Assembly: GCF_001437425.1 (NCBI RefSeq)
Contig: NZ_JQCD01000031.1
Span: forward strand, 256,899 to 314,706
Direction: 5' to 3'
DNA from: Weissella minor
GTDB lineage: Bacteria; Bacillota; Bacilli; Lactobacillales; Lactobacillaceae
Length of the DNA: 57,808 bases
Shown here: in pieces, positions 17,152-25,662 of the stretch
Layout of the letters: each line of letters begins with the position of its first letter
Numbering within the stretch: the first letter of the stretch is position 1
Program-made: the position numbers and the translations under genes
The notes under the pieces: model-generated
What the model saw: only the letters and a program-made list of their open reading frames with translations
Databases searched by the model: none
What the model was told of the DNA's origin: nothing

Positions 17152-18063
17152 ATGATTAACGAAAATCTAGCAACAACAGAACATTTGAACAATGGCGTTG
17201 AAATGCCAAAGTTAGGATTGGGTGTTTGGAAGACAAGTAATGCAAATGCGAAAGAGTCAGTTAGTGCTGCGATTCAACAAGGGTATCGTTTAATTGACAC
17301 TGCTAAGCAATACGGAAACGAAACAGGTGTTGGTGAAGGAATTCGTGAAGGTCTTGAAAAGACTGGATTGAATCGTAAAGATTTGTTTGTGACGACGAAG
17401 GTATTTAATGGAGACCAAGGTTATCAAAGTACTTTGGATTCAATTGATGGCATTTTAGAGCGTCTACAATTAACATATATTGATCTACTATTGGTACACT
17501 GGCCAGTTGATGGTAAGTATATTGATACTTGGAAGGCAATGGAAAAGTTGTATCATGCCGGTAAGGTACGTGCAATTGGAATTTCTAATTTTGATGTGGA
17601 ACGTATGCAAGACTTGTTAGATCATGCAGATGTGACACCTGTTATTAATCAAATGGAATTTAACCCATTGCAACAGCAAAAGGATGTTTTGGCATTCTGT
17701 CAGCATGCTGGGATTCAACTTGAAGCATGGTCACCCCTTGGTGGTGGGGATGCATTAAATAATCCAACGATTCAAGAAATTGCAGATGCGCATGGTAAGT
17801 CTACGGCGCAAGTGATTATTCGCTGGGACTTGCAACGCGGAATTATAACAATTCCGAAGTCAGCACATATTGAACGCATTGAACAAAACGCAGATGTCTT
17901 TGATTTTGAATTGACTGATGCAGAAGTTGAAGCAATCAATAATTTGGATGAAGCAAAGCCAAGCTTGTGGTATGAAGATTTTGCTTGGCATAATGAAGAT
18001 GGTCATGGATTTAAAGACAATGTAGATACATGGGATGACTCACCCGTCAATTTTGATAAGTAA
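17152..18063 (+). CDS. Aldo/keto reductase (2,5-diketogluconate-reductase type)
   Basis: 303 residues from the ATG at 17152, chosen for the TGGAGG eight bases upstream; an in-frame ATG at 17116 has none. The AKR barrel is complete, with catalytic tetrad Asp49, Tyr54 (LIDTAKQYGNE), Lys83 (TTKVFNG) and His116 (LLVHWPVDG), and the NADPH-binding tail (IPKSAHIERIEQN). It reduces aldehydes or ketones using NADPH. Codon use is more like the core sugar genes than its restriction neighbours. It sits between two restriction genes and has its own terminator, so it may be a resident gene around which defence genes were inserted. Confidence 0.88.
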   Translation: MINENLATTEHLNNGVEMPKLGLGVWKTSNANAKESVSAAIQQGYRLIDTAKQYGNETGVGEGIREGLEKTGLNRKDLFVTTKVFNGDQGYQSTLDSIDGILERLQLTYIDLLLVHWPVDGKYIDTWKAMEKLYHAGKVRAIGISNFDVERMQDLLDHADVTPVINQMEFNPLQQQKDVLAFCQHAGIQLEAWSPLGGGDALNNPTIQEIADAHGKSTAQVIIRWDLQRGIITIPKSAHIERIEQNADVFDFELTDAEVEAINNLDEAKPSLWYEDFAWHNEDGHGFKDNVDTWDDSPVNFDK

Positions 18064-18076
18064 TTAATCAATTATA

Positions 18077-18111
18077 AAAGGACACCTACAATTCTGTAGG
18101 TGTCCTTTTTG
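18077..18111 (+). terminator. Rho-independent terminator
   Basis: AAAAGGACACCTACA pairs with TGTAGGTGTCCTTTTT around a short loop. Confidence 0.85.
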
Positions 18112-18181
18112 AATGCTAAAAATGATATAGTAAGAGTATAGAAATTATTAATTCAATACATAATAAGTTGGAGATAAGTAG

Positions 18182-19174
18182 ATGGCAAAATACATAGTAT
18201 TCCAAAATCAAAGTTACAGACAAGAAAGACAAGAATCGATTCTCTGGTCTCCTAAGTTTTCAAAGAATGGATATAAAGTTCATGCGTATGAGTTAATGAA
18301 AATATTAATGCCAGGTGATGTAGTTTATCATTATGTAAACCAAAAGTTTGTGGCACGTAGCATGGTTATTGCACCGGCTATGAGTCACAAAAAGCCAGAA
18401 GGATTAGATGGTGAACGTGGTTTATGGAATGAGGATGGCTGGCAAGTTAGATTGGATATGCATGAATTTACAGACCCAATCCAACGTAAAGAAATATGGT
18501 CTAGTATGAAGCCTTATAGGCCTAATAAATATTCTGCTTTTAAAGATAATGGAAATGGTAATCAAGGATACTTATTCCCTTGTCCGGAAGATTGGGCGCG
18601 CATCATTGAAGAGTCATTGGTAGAAGAAAATGATGAAATTGAGAAGCAATTAACGCTTGTTGATGCGGATGAACCGATAGAAACGATTACTGAACGCTAT
18701 GGAATTTCTGAAGAAAAAAGAGTAGAAATTGCCAAGCGAAAAGAAGAAGTTGGTGAAGCTGCAGAGAAAGCTGTTATGAATTATTTTAGAGAAATATTAC
18801 CGGAAGAGTATCACACCGAAATTAAGCAAGTTTCTAAGGGATCAGGTAAGAATGCTGGACATGGTGTTGGATATGATATTCAAGCTGTAGAAATAGATGA
18901 TCAAGGTATAACATCACCAATACTGGTTGAAGTAAAAGGAACTTCGAAAAATAGTTCAACCATGTTTATGACAAGCAAAGAGTTAGAATCGGCGGTGATT
19001 TTTAAGGAACAATATAGAATTGCTCGAGTTACAAATGTTGGGCAGGATAATGAAAAAATTCATATCATTTCTGGTTTTGATGGATATGATTCAATTGATG
19101 ATTTACTTAAAGGTAAATTCCAATCTTACCGAAGTACTGCATATCAGATTAATCTAAAAGATGAAGATGCATAA
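18182..19174 (+). CDS. EVE-like + DUF3883 nuclease-fold protein (probable modification-dependent restriction)
   Basis: 330 residues. The first ~130 look like an EVE/YTH-type modified-base-binding domain (YIVFQNQSYRQERQE, MPGDVVYHYVNQKFVARSMV). After a charged helical linker (~150-205), the DUF3883 domain shows a PD-(D/E)xK-like site: Asp232 in GVGYDIQA and Glu250-Val-Lys252 in ILVEVKGTS. DUF3883 is a common C-terminal part of restriction-related proteins. The combination predicts recognition of a modified base and cleavage. It is a single gene with its own GGAG ribosome site and terminator, AT-rich like the other defence genes here. Domain names are by pattern; activity is inferred. Confidence 0.7.
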   Translation: MAKYIVFQNQSYRQERQESILWSPKFSKNGYKVHAYELMKILMPGDVVYHYVNQKFVARSMVIAPAMSHKKPEGLDGERGLWNEDGWQVRLDMHEFTDPIQRKEIWSSMKPYRPNKYSAFKDNGNGNQGYLFPCPEDWARIIEESLVEENDEIEKQLTLVDADEPIETITERYGISEEKRVEIAKRKEEVGEAAEKAVMNYFREILPEEYHTEIKQVSKGSGKNAGHGVGYDIQAVEIDDQGITSPILVEVKGTSKNSSTMFMTSKELESAVIFKEQYRIARVTNVGQDNEKIHIISGFDGYDSIDDLLKGKFQSYRSTAYQINLKDEDA

Positions 19175-19228
19175 TGAAAAAATTCATACCATACAATGAA
19201 TTAAAATGTTGACCATCTTAAGTAATCG

Positions 19229-19260
19229 AAAGCATAACACATGGGTGTTATGCTTTTTTC
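19229..19260 (+). terminator. Rho-independent terminator
   Basis: AGCATAACAC, the loop ATG, GGTGTTATGCT and six T. Confidence 0.85.
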
Positions 19261-19342
19261 TATCTATCCCATGGTAAAGGTATACCAAAACACGTATAAT
19301 GACTCATTGAAATGATTTTATGAATGGAGTTTAGGAAAAATA

Positions 19343-20512
19343 ATGGATCAAAAACAGAGTTCATGGTTATACAAAGCAGCGATGTTGAGTATTTCATTAG
19401 TATTAGTTACTGGTGGCTCAATTTCAGCAGCGTTGCCTGAAATGGCCAAGACAATGAGTGGCGTGAGCCCCGCCGGAATTAACTTAATTGCCACAATTCC
19501 ACAGGGTGCTGTGATTATATTCTTGGTGCTATCAGGGGCCTTTGTTAAGAAAATTGGGATAAAAAAGACCATTTTATTGGGATTGCTGATTATGTCAGTG
19601 GCCGGAATTGTCCCAGCATTTACGAATAATTACTGGTTAATTCTTGTATCACGTTTTGTATTCGGAGCCGGAATCGGGCTATACAATGCCTTGGCTGTCA
19701 CGATTATCAACTTGCGCTTTAGTGGCTCAGAGCAATCAACTTTGCTTGGTTACCGTGTGTCGATGGAATCAATTGGGGCCTCAGTCGCCAGTATGTTAGT
19801 TGGTGTGCTATTGCCTTTGGGTTGGCATAGCGTATTCTTTATTTATTTAGCAGCATTACCAATTGCATTCTTCTTCTACCGTTATGTGCCTGAAATTGAG
19901 GTTCCAGAGCATGACGAAGCAACCGAAACAGCTACACAAGGTGGACTTGATTGGAAGAATTTGGTGTTATCACTAGTCTTTATGATTTTAGTCATGACGC
20001 AAATTACAATTATCTTGCAAATTCCACAAGTCATGTTGGAACGCCAAATTTCTAATGCATCAATTGCCAGCATGGTCGTGGCCTTGTTTACGTTCTCAGG
20101 AATGATTGGTGGATTCTTGTTCGGTCGACTCTATACGATGTGGCATCGTTATGCCCTTTCAATCTTTTTGGTTGGAAGCTTCGCCGGATTAATGACGCTC
20201 TACAGTGCGCATTCTCTAGTCATCATGGTCCTTGGAACATTCATCGCCGGAGTTTCAGGATCATTGATGTGTACATCAATCTTTAATTTGATGACGAATG
20301 TCACTGCGCCAAGTAAACAAGCATTTGCGAATACTGTCATTTTGTTGGGCGCCAACGTGGGTTCATTCGCAGCCCCATTTGGCATCCAGTTCGCGCAATC
20401 AATGTTAGGAAGAACTGCCGAAACACCATTACTATTTTTCGGTATGTTAATTATCATGGTAAGTATTATTTTCATCTTTGCATCACGTTTCTATACAGAA
20501 GAACAAGCATAA
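19343..20512 (+). CDS. MFS transporter (drug:proton antiporter type)
   Basis: 389 residues with about 12 hydrophobic segments. The motif-A loop GAFVKKIGIKKTILLG (~66-80) and the motif-C-like GAGIGLYNAL in TM4-5 place it among 12-TM MFS efflux carriers. The central loop (~185-205) is acidic. Ribosome site GGAGTTTAGGA; a TATAAT at 19295-19300 could be its -10. It precedes a MarR regulator but is separated from it by a terminator. The substrate cannot be read from sequence. Confidence 0.8.
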   Translation: MDQKQSSWLYKAAMLSISLVLVTGGSISAALPEMAKTMSGVSPAGINLIATIPQGAVIIFLVLSGAFVKKIGIKKTILLGLLIMSVAGIVPAFTNNYWLILVSRFVFGAGIGLYNALAVTIINLRFSGSEQSTLLGYRVSMESIGASVASMLVGVLLPLGWHSVFFIYLAALPIAFFFYRYVPEIEVPEHDEATETATQGGLDWKNLVLSLVFMILVMTQITIILQIPQVMLERQISNASIASMVVALFTFSGMIGGFLFGRLYTMWHRYALSIFLVGSFAGLMTLYSAHSLVIMVLGTFIAGVSGSLMCTSIFNLMTNVTAPSKQAFANTVILLGANVGSFAAPFGIQFAQSMLGRTAETPLLFFGMLIIMVSIIFIFASRFYTEEQA

Positions 20513-20516
20513 TCTA

Positions 20517-20550
20517 AAGCATATTTCGTTCAGCGAAATATGCTTTTTTT
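20517..20550 (+). terminator. Rho-independent terminator
   Basis: AAGCATATTTCG pairs with CGAAATATGCTT around TTCAG, then T7. Confidence 0.9.
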
Positions 20551-20572
20551 CATACGAAATTAAAATAACCAC

Positions 20573-20630
20573 TTGAAATGATGAACAGTGTATTTTATAC
20601 TCTAATCAAATAGTTTAGTACTAAACTATT
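20573..20630 (+). promoter_or_regulatory. Promoter and perfect palindromic operator of the MarR/ABC operon
   Basis: TTGAAA (20573-20578), 17 bp, TATACT (20596-20601). A perfect 22-bp palindrome at 20609-20630 (core TAGTTTAGTACTAAACTA) lies just after the start point. MarR-family proteins bind such sites as dimers, so autorepression is likely. Confidence 0.8.
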
Positions 20631-20664
20631 AACCGAATTAATAAAGGAGGTGCACGTTAAACCG

Positions 20665-21135
20665 ATGACAGAAGATGAAACATTGATGTGTTTAGTCCAT
20701 CAGTTTTTGCGCGTAAATAATAAATTAACTCAAGTCCAAAAGAAGCCACTAACCTTCTCAAATGGGGTTCGAGTCACGGTTAGCTCAATTCATTTATTAG
20801 AAGTGATTGCGAATAATAATGCTGCAAATTTGACCCAATTGTCAGAATTGTTAGGGGTAACGAAGGGATCTGTTTCGCAACAGATTCCAAAGTTAGAAGC
20901 TGAAAAATTGATTGAGCGTCAGCGACGCGAAGACAATAAACGAGAAGTTTTCTTTACGGTCACTGATTTAGGTTTGGAAACGCTAGGTTATCATGCAAAT
21001 TTGCATGAACCCTTGTACGATTCAGTCCGTGGTTTTCTAAGTAAATTGTCGGAAGAAAACGTTCATAATGCATCAGAATTATTAAAGGAAATTTCTACTA
21101 GTATCGATGAATATTTGCTAGAACTAAGTGATTAA
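20665..21135 (+). CDS. MarR-family transcriptional regulator
   Basis: 156 residues from the ATG at 20665. A GTG at 20650 would overlap the AAAGGAGG ribosome site, so it is not used; the 14-base gap to the ATG is long. The winged helix is clear: NLTQLSELLGVTKGSVSQQIPKLEAEKLIERQR, split as NLTQLSELL, TKGSVSQQI and the wing RREDNKREVFFTVT. N- and C-terminal helices form the dimer interface. The palindrome in its own leader is the likely operator. It is followed by an ABC exporter pair, which it probably controls in response to a toxic compound. Confidence 0.85.
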   Translation: MTEDETLMCLVHQFLRVNNKLTQVQKKPLTFSNGVRVTVSSIHLLEVIANNNAANLTQLSELLGVTKGSVSQQIPKLEAEKLIERQRREDNKREVFFTVTDLGLETLGYHANLHEPLYDSVRGFLSKLSEENVHNASELLKEISTSIDEYLLELSD

Positions 21136-21256
21136 TCACAGTTGCAATAAGTCATAATCAAAATGAAATTTTTCATACAAAAAGCGTGAGATGCGAATGG
21201 TTAGATTAAAAGTCGCAACACGTCACAAAAATAACGAAGAGTGAGGTAAAACGAAC

Positions 21257-21970
21257 ATGGCACAAGAAAAATTTATTGAAGTCCAACATAGTTCAAAAAT
21301 CTATAATGAGGGCCAAGAAAATGAAGTTCGCGCTAACGACGATATTAGTTTTGACATCTACAAAGGTGAATTGACAATCATCGTTGGGGCTTCTGGAGCC
21401 GGAAAGTCAACGTTGCTTAACATTCTAGGTGGGATGGACTTTAACACGCACGGTAAGGTGATTGTGAACGGCAATAATATCTCTGAATATGACGAACGTG
21501 GTCGTACAGGTTATCGTCGTAAGGAAATTGGTTTCGTTTTCCAATTCTACAACTTGATCGAGAATTTGACGGCGATGGAAAATGTAGAAATTGCATCACA
21601 ATTGAGTGATAATCCTTTGGATGCGGTTGAAGCGTTGAAGCAAGTTAGTTTGGACAAGCGTAAGGATAACTTCCCAGCGCAAATGTCTGGTGGAGAGCAA
21701 CAACGTGTCTCAATTGCACGTGCGATGGCGAAAAATCCAGGTTTGCTCCTTGCGGATGAACCAACCGGTGCTTTGGATTATCATACTGGAAAGCAAGTGC
21801 TTCAAGTGTTCCAAGACTATGTGCGTGAAACAGGTAAGAACGCCATTATCGTGACACACAACGGTATGATTAAGCCGATGGCGGACCACGTGATTGAGAT
21901 TTTTGATGGTAAAGTGAAGTCTGATACACGTAATGACAACCCAACGCCAATTGCAGATTTGGAGTGGTAA
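21257..21970 (+). CDS. ABC transporter ATP-binding protein (LolD/MacB/BceA type)
   Basis: 237 residues. Walker A GASGAGKST, Q-loop VFQFYNLIENLTAMENV, signature MSGGEQQRVSIARAM, Walker B LLLADEPTGALD and the switch IVTHN are all intact. This subclass drives FtsX/MacB-type permeases that expel or sense peptides, lipids or antibiotics. It stands three bases before its permease and 121 bp after the MarR gene. Confidence 0.9.
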   Translation: MAQEKFIEVQHSSKIYNEGQENEVRANDDISFDIYKGELTIIVGASGAGKSTLLNILGGMDFNTHGKVIVNGNNISEYDERGRTGYRRKEIGFVFQFYNLIENLTAMENVEIASQLSDNPLDAVEALKQVSLDKRKDNFPAQMSGGEQQRVSIARAMAKNPGLLLADEPTGALDYHTGKQVLQVFQDYVRETGKNAIIVTHNGMIKPMADHVIEIFDGKVKSDTRNDNPTPIADLEW

Positions 21971-21973
21971 ACG

Positions 21974-24574
21974 ATGAAAAATATGCTGAATTTAAATATT
22001 TGGCGTGAAATTAAAGCATCGAAAGCACGTTTCTTTTCAGTCTTGGGACTGATTGCATTAGCAGTGTTCGTGTTCGTTGGTTTAAAGTCAACGCCAGAAG
22101 ATATGCGCAATACCGTTCGCGAAGTCTACACGGAGCAAAATTTAGCGGATGCTAAATTATCAATGCCCACAAATGATGGCTTTACGAATGATGAAAAAGA
22201 TAAAATTAAACAGCAAAAAGACGTTGATAAAGTTGAATACAGTTATCAGACTGATGCAAAAATTCATGGACATAAACAAGCTTTACGTTTAATTTCAACG
22301 CCTGATACTTTGAGTACGATGGAAATTCGTTCGGGTAAAATGCCCACGCAAGCGAATGAAATTGCCTTAGGTGAACAATTATCGGATAACTATAAAATCG
22401 GTGACACGATTAAGTTGACTGATAACAATGACAAGCAATTAGATACTTTGGAGGGTGAAGAATTCAAAGTAACTGGCTTTGTTCGTTCAGCCCAATTTAT
22501 GCGTCGTCACAATCTTGGATCAACTAAGATGGCCACGGGGCAATTAGATGGCTTTGCGGTAACGAGTCCAGATGCTTTCACTGGCAGTGAAAATGTTGCG
22601 CAATTAAGTTATAACAATGTGCATGGGGCTGCCTATTCGAATGAATATGAGCATCAAGTCCGTGAAAATACGGATAACATGCAAAAAGTCGTGAACGGCT
22701 TAGCTAAGGATCGTCGTACAGATCTGAAAAACGATATTGATAAGCAAGTTAAGGATGCGCAGGCGCAGAAGCAAGAATTGGAAACCACTGTGCAGGCAGC
22801 GCAAGGGACACCAATGGCCAGCCAGGCGCAAGCTGGTTTAGATGAAATTAATGAAAAAATTGATGAGGCCAATGCAAGTAAAGCATCAATTGATCAACTT
22901 GAGTATACGGCTGAAACACGCCACGGCTTTAGTCCAGGTTACACGGAATTCGGTGGCGATTCTGACCGTGTGGGCGAATTGTCTAATTCATTCCCAATTT
23001 TCTTCTTCGCGGTTGCGTTGATGGTTAGCTTTGTCACGATGCAACGTATGGCTGATGTGAAGCGAACGGAAGTGGGAACACTACGCGCGCTTGGTTACAG
23101 TGGTGCGCAGTCATTGAAGGAATTCATTGTCTACAGTGTGTTGGTTGCAACTTTGGGAACTGTTGTTGGAACAGCTATCGGAATTTTCATTTTGCCACAA
23201 CGTATTTTTGAAGCTTTTGGTTCAAATTTCTATACGAACAGTGTGTCAATTGGCATTATGTGGTGGCCAATTCTGGTGTCATACGGTCTGGCATTGCTAA
23301 GTACCGTTTTCCCAGCCGTACACACGACCTATCGGGATATGCGTGAACAAGCTGCGACCCAAATGCTTCCTAAGCCTCCGGCAAATGGAACCCGAATCCT
23401 ACTAGAACGTTGGACAGGCCTATGGTCAAAATTGTCGTTCTTCAATAAGGTAACGCTTCGAAACATATTACGTAATAAAGTCCGGATGTGGATGACCATA
23501 CTGGGTGTAGCGGGAAGTATTGCGCTATTGATTACTGGTTTTGGAATTCGTGACTCATTGAATAAATTAGTCCCACTACAATATGAACAAATTGTGCATT
23601 ACGATGTCGTCGGACTTTATAATGCGAATGCGAGTGATGCAGAGCGTGATGATTATCATCAAGCCATTGATGAAGATAAGAATGTTAAACGTTCAACTGA
23701 TATTCATATGGATAGCATGAATGTTTCGGTTAAGGGACAGCAATCAGACTCACAAGTTCAATTGATGGTTCCTGAAGACAATAAGCAATTTGATAAGTAT
23801 CTAACTTTGCGTGATTATAAGACAGGTCAAGCGCTTGATTTGCAAGACGATTCAGCTGTCGTCACTGAGAAGTTAGCTAAGCTCAAGGGATTGGAAGTTG
23901 GCGATAAGCTAACGGTTTCAAATGCTAAGGGCGAGGAGCACCAAGTTAAAATCGGGGCGATTGCTGAAATGTACACGGGTCACAATGTTGTGATGAATGC
24001 GACCTACTATGAAAAGGTCTTTGATGAAAAGCCTGATGCGAATGCGAGCTTGATTCGTTTGGATAATCGTTCAAATTCAGCGATGCGTGATATGGCGGAG
24101 AAGCTAAATCAAGAAGACGCTGCAGTATCGGCTTTGCAGTCTGGTTCAATTCGAAATGATATTGATACGGTCTTGACGAGTTTGAATCAAGTTGTGCTGA
24201 TTATTATCATTGCGGCTGGTTTGTTAGCATTTACGGTGCTATTCACCTTAACGAATATTAATGTGTCAGAACGAATTAAGGAGCTTTCAACATTGAAGGT
24301 GCTTGGTTTCTATCCAAAGGAAGTTCTGGGATATATTTATCGTGAAACAGCCAGCTTAACAGCTTTGGGAATCTTGATTGGCTTTGGTTTCGGGTATGTG
24401 GTTCATGCCTACTTGATGTCAGTTGTGATGCCTGAAAACACAATGAGCGTACCAGGGGTGACTTTGATTAACTTGGGTATCTCAACGTTGATTATTGTGC
24501 TCTTCGCATTAATTGTGATGTGGTTGATGGCGCGTAAGATTAATCGCGTTGATATGCTGGGTGCGTTGAAGTAA
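21974..24574 (+). CDS. FtsX-like ABC permease
   Basis: 866 residues. One N-terminal TM (~18-36), a large extracellular domain with a coiled-coil stretch rich in Gln/Lys (~235-300), three TMs (~335-445), another TM (~500-520), a second extracellular domain (~530-735) and three final TMs. It has two FtsX domains, the plan of long 'MacB/YtrF-like' exporters of Gram-positive bacteria. It works with the ATPase directly upstream. The substrate is unknown; MarR control suggests detoxification. Confidence 0.85.
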   Translation: MKNMLNLNIWREIKASKARFFSVLGLIALAVFVFVGLKSTPEDMRNTVREVYTEQNLADAKLSMPTNDGFTNDEKDKIKQQKDVDKVEYSYQTDAKIHGHKQALRLISTPDTLSTMEIRSGKMPTQANEIALGEQLSDNYKIGDTIKLTDNNDKQLDTLEGEEFKVTGFVRSAQFMRRHNLGSTKMATGQLDGFAVTSPDAFTGSENVAQLSYNNVHGAAYSNEYEHQVRENTDNMQKVVNGLAKDRRTDLKNDIDKQVKDAQAQKQELETTVQAAQGTPMASQAQAGLDEINEKIDEANASKASIDQLEYTAETRHGFSPGYTEFGGDSDRVGELSNSFPIFFFAVALMVSFVTMQRMADVKRTEVGTLRALGYSGAQSLKEFIVYSVLVATLGTVVGTAIGIFILPQRIFEAFGSNFYTNSVSIGIMWWPILVSYGLALLSTVFPAVHTTYRDMREQAATQMLPKPPANGTRILLERWTGLWSKLSFFNKVTLRNILRNKVRMWMTILGVAGSIALLITGFGIRDSLNKLVPLQYEQIVHYDVVGLYNANASDAERDDYHQAIDEDKNVKRSTDIHMDSMNVSVKGQQSDSQVQLMVPEDNKQFDKYLTLRDYKTGQALDLQDDSAVVTEKLAKLKGLEVGDKLTVSNAKGEEHQVKIGAIAEMYTGHNVVMNATYYEKVFDEKPDANASLIRLDNRSNSAMRDMAEKLNQEDAAVSALQSGSIRNDIDTVLTSLNQVVLIIIIAAGLLAFTVLFTLTNINVSERIKELSTLKVLGFYPKEVLGYIYRETASLTALGILIGFGFGYVVHAYLMSVVMPENTMSVPGVTLINLGISTLIIVLFALIVMWLMARKINRVDMLGALK

Positions 24575-24590
24575 TTCATTATCATAAAAG

Positions 24591-24658
24591 GGGTCATACT
24601 CGTGATATGACCACCTGCAAACGATCGGAAGGAGAAAATCCTTTCGGTCGTTTTTTAT
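24591..24658 (+). terminator. Two hairpins, the second a Rho-independent terminator
   Basis: GGTCATA/TATGACC forms a small hairpin at ~24591-24612. ACGATCGGAAGGA and TCCTTTCGGTCGT (24620-24650) form a longer one ending in six T, closing the exporter operon. Confidence 0.75.
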
Positions 24659-24816
24659 TGTGATTCTTGATGCGTTGGGTTATTATTAAGCCTGGGCATA
24701 ATTATTTTTTTAAATAAAAGAATTTTGTTTAAGTGAGGGATAATTAATGAGTGGGGTTTAAAGATGGGGCGGTTCTTAGATTTATACAGTTATTCAACAA
24801 TAGGGGGGGGTTTAAC

Positions 24817-25341
24817 GTGTATAAATTTGAAGGAACTCGGATTAAGTTAGCCAGAGAAGCAATACTACTATTATGTACTTTGATTTTGTTTAATAATCTG
24901 AATGTATTTGTCATACAAAGTGATTCATTGATGCAAGCGAAAGAGGAGTTCGCAAAAGCAAACCTAGACGCAGAGAGCAGTATCATCATAATAAAGGGAT
25001 TAATTTTGTTAATGGCAGTCTTAATTCCGCTAATAACAGCCGTTGTGATGAAAATGATAGTGAGATTATTTGCACCTGATCGAAATTTTTCAACAGGCGT
25101 TTCTTGGATGTGGTTAATGATTGCAATGATTCCGCAAACGATATATGCGATAACTGTATATGTTTTTACAAGTAATCAAGCGAATCAATTAGTGACATTC
25201 AGTTTTTCGATTTTGAGTATTTTTATTTATACATGTCTGATGTGGCTGAATAAAGTATTTAATTCAAAAAATAAATACTTCTATGTTGGGCTAACGCTGA
25301 TGCTTCTACAAGTCGGATTAGGATTATTGATGAGCAAATAG
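24817..25341 (+). CDS. Small integral membrane protein, unknown function
   Basis: 174 residues from the GTG at 24817. About five hydrophobic segments: ~13-32, 55-80, 95-117, 125-145 and 152-172. The loop after TM1 is charged (MQAKEEFAKANLDAES). The overall plan resembles Yip1-like small membrane proteins but no firm family is recognised. The only ribosome site is a run of eight G (24803-24810) six bases before the GTG. An upstream in-frame GTG at 24751 would read through the G tract and lacks a ribosome site. The gene is AT-rich compared with its neighbours. Confidence 0.6.
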   Translation: MYKFEGTRIKLAREAILLLCTLILFNNLNVFVIQSDSLMQAKEEFAKANLDAESSIIIIKGLILLMAVLIPLITAVVMKMIVRLFAPDRNFSTGVSWMWLMIAMIPQTIYAITVYVFTSNQANQLVTFSFSILSIFIYTCLMWLNKVFNSKNKYFYVGLTLMLLQVGLGLLMSK

Positions 25342-25379
25342 AAAAGGAACATCTATGCCAAGCGTAGATGTTCTTTTTC
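25342..25379 (+). terminator. Rho-independent terminator
   Basis: AAAAGGAACATCTA pairs with TAGATGTTCTTTTT. Confidence 0.85.
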
Positions 25380-25392
25380 ATTTTGAAGACAC

Positions 25393-25462
25393 AAAAAAAG
25401 ACCGCCTGCGGGAAACAAGCGATCCTAGGAGATGGAATCTATATATGGGAGTTCATAGATTT
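25393..25462 (-). ncRNA. Possible small RNA (~70 nt), reverse strand
   Basis: On the minus strand, TTGCCT (25497-25492), 17 bp and TATAAG (25474-25469) form a promoter. About 40 bases after the expected start begins a hairpin (GATCGC ... GCGGTC, 25424-25400) followed by seven T. This fits a short RNA of ~70 nt. It overlaps a short hydrophobic reading frame on the plus strand, as in type I toxin-antitoxin loci. No RNA family is recognised with certainty. Confidence 0.35.
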
Positions 25463-25516
25463 ACAATCCTTATATTAAGCCTGATAGTTATAGGCAACAA
25501 CCAGTCATTTTTTTAA
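25445..25516 (+). CDS. Possible 23-residue hydrophobic peptide opposite the small RNA
   Basis: ATG to TAA encodes MGVHRFTILILSLIVIGNN plus QSFF: one membrane-spanning segment with a basic N-terminus. AGGAG lies 13 bases upstream, farther than usual. Its 5' part is covered by the predicted reverse-strand RNA. It may be a small holin-like toxin or chance. The rest of the 25380-25662 gap is AT-rich with nothing else recognised. Confidence 0.25.
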   Translation: MGVHRFTILILSLIVIGNNQSFF

Positions 25517-25662
25517 AATAAAAAATAAATCACAGAAAAAGTTATGAAAAGGCATTGTAGTCACTTTCATGAATTTTCAAACTCATTTAAAACTTGTGAA
25601 ATTGATGGAGAAAATTTAGAATGTAAGCAAGTAGGATATGGATTTGTGGCAAGGAGGACTTA

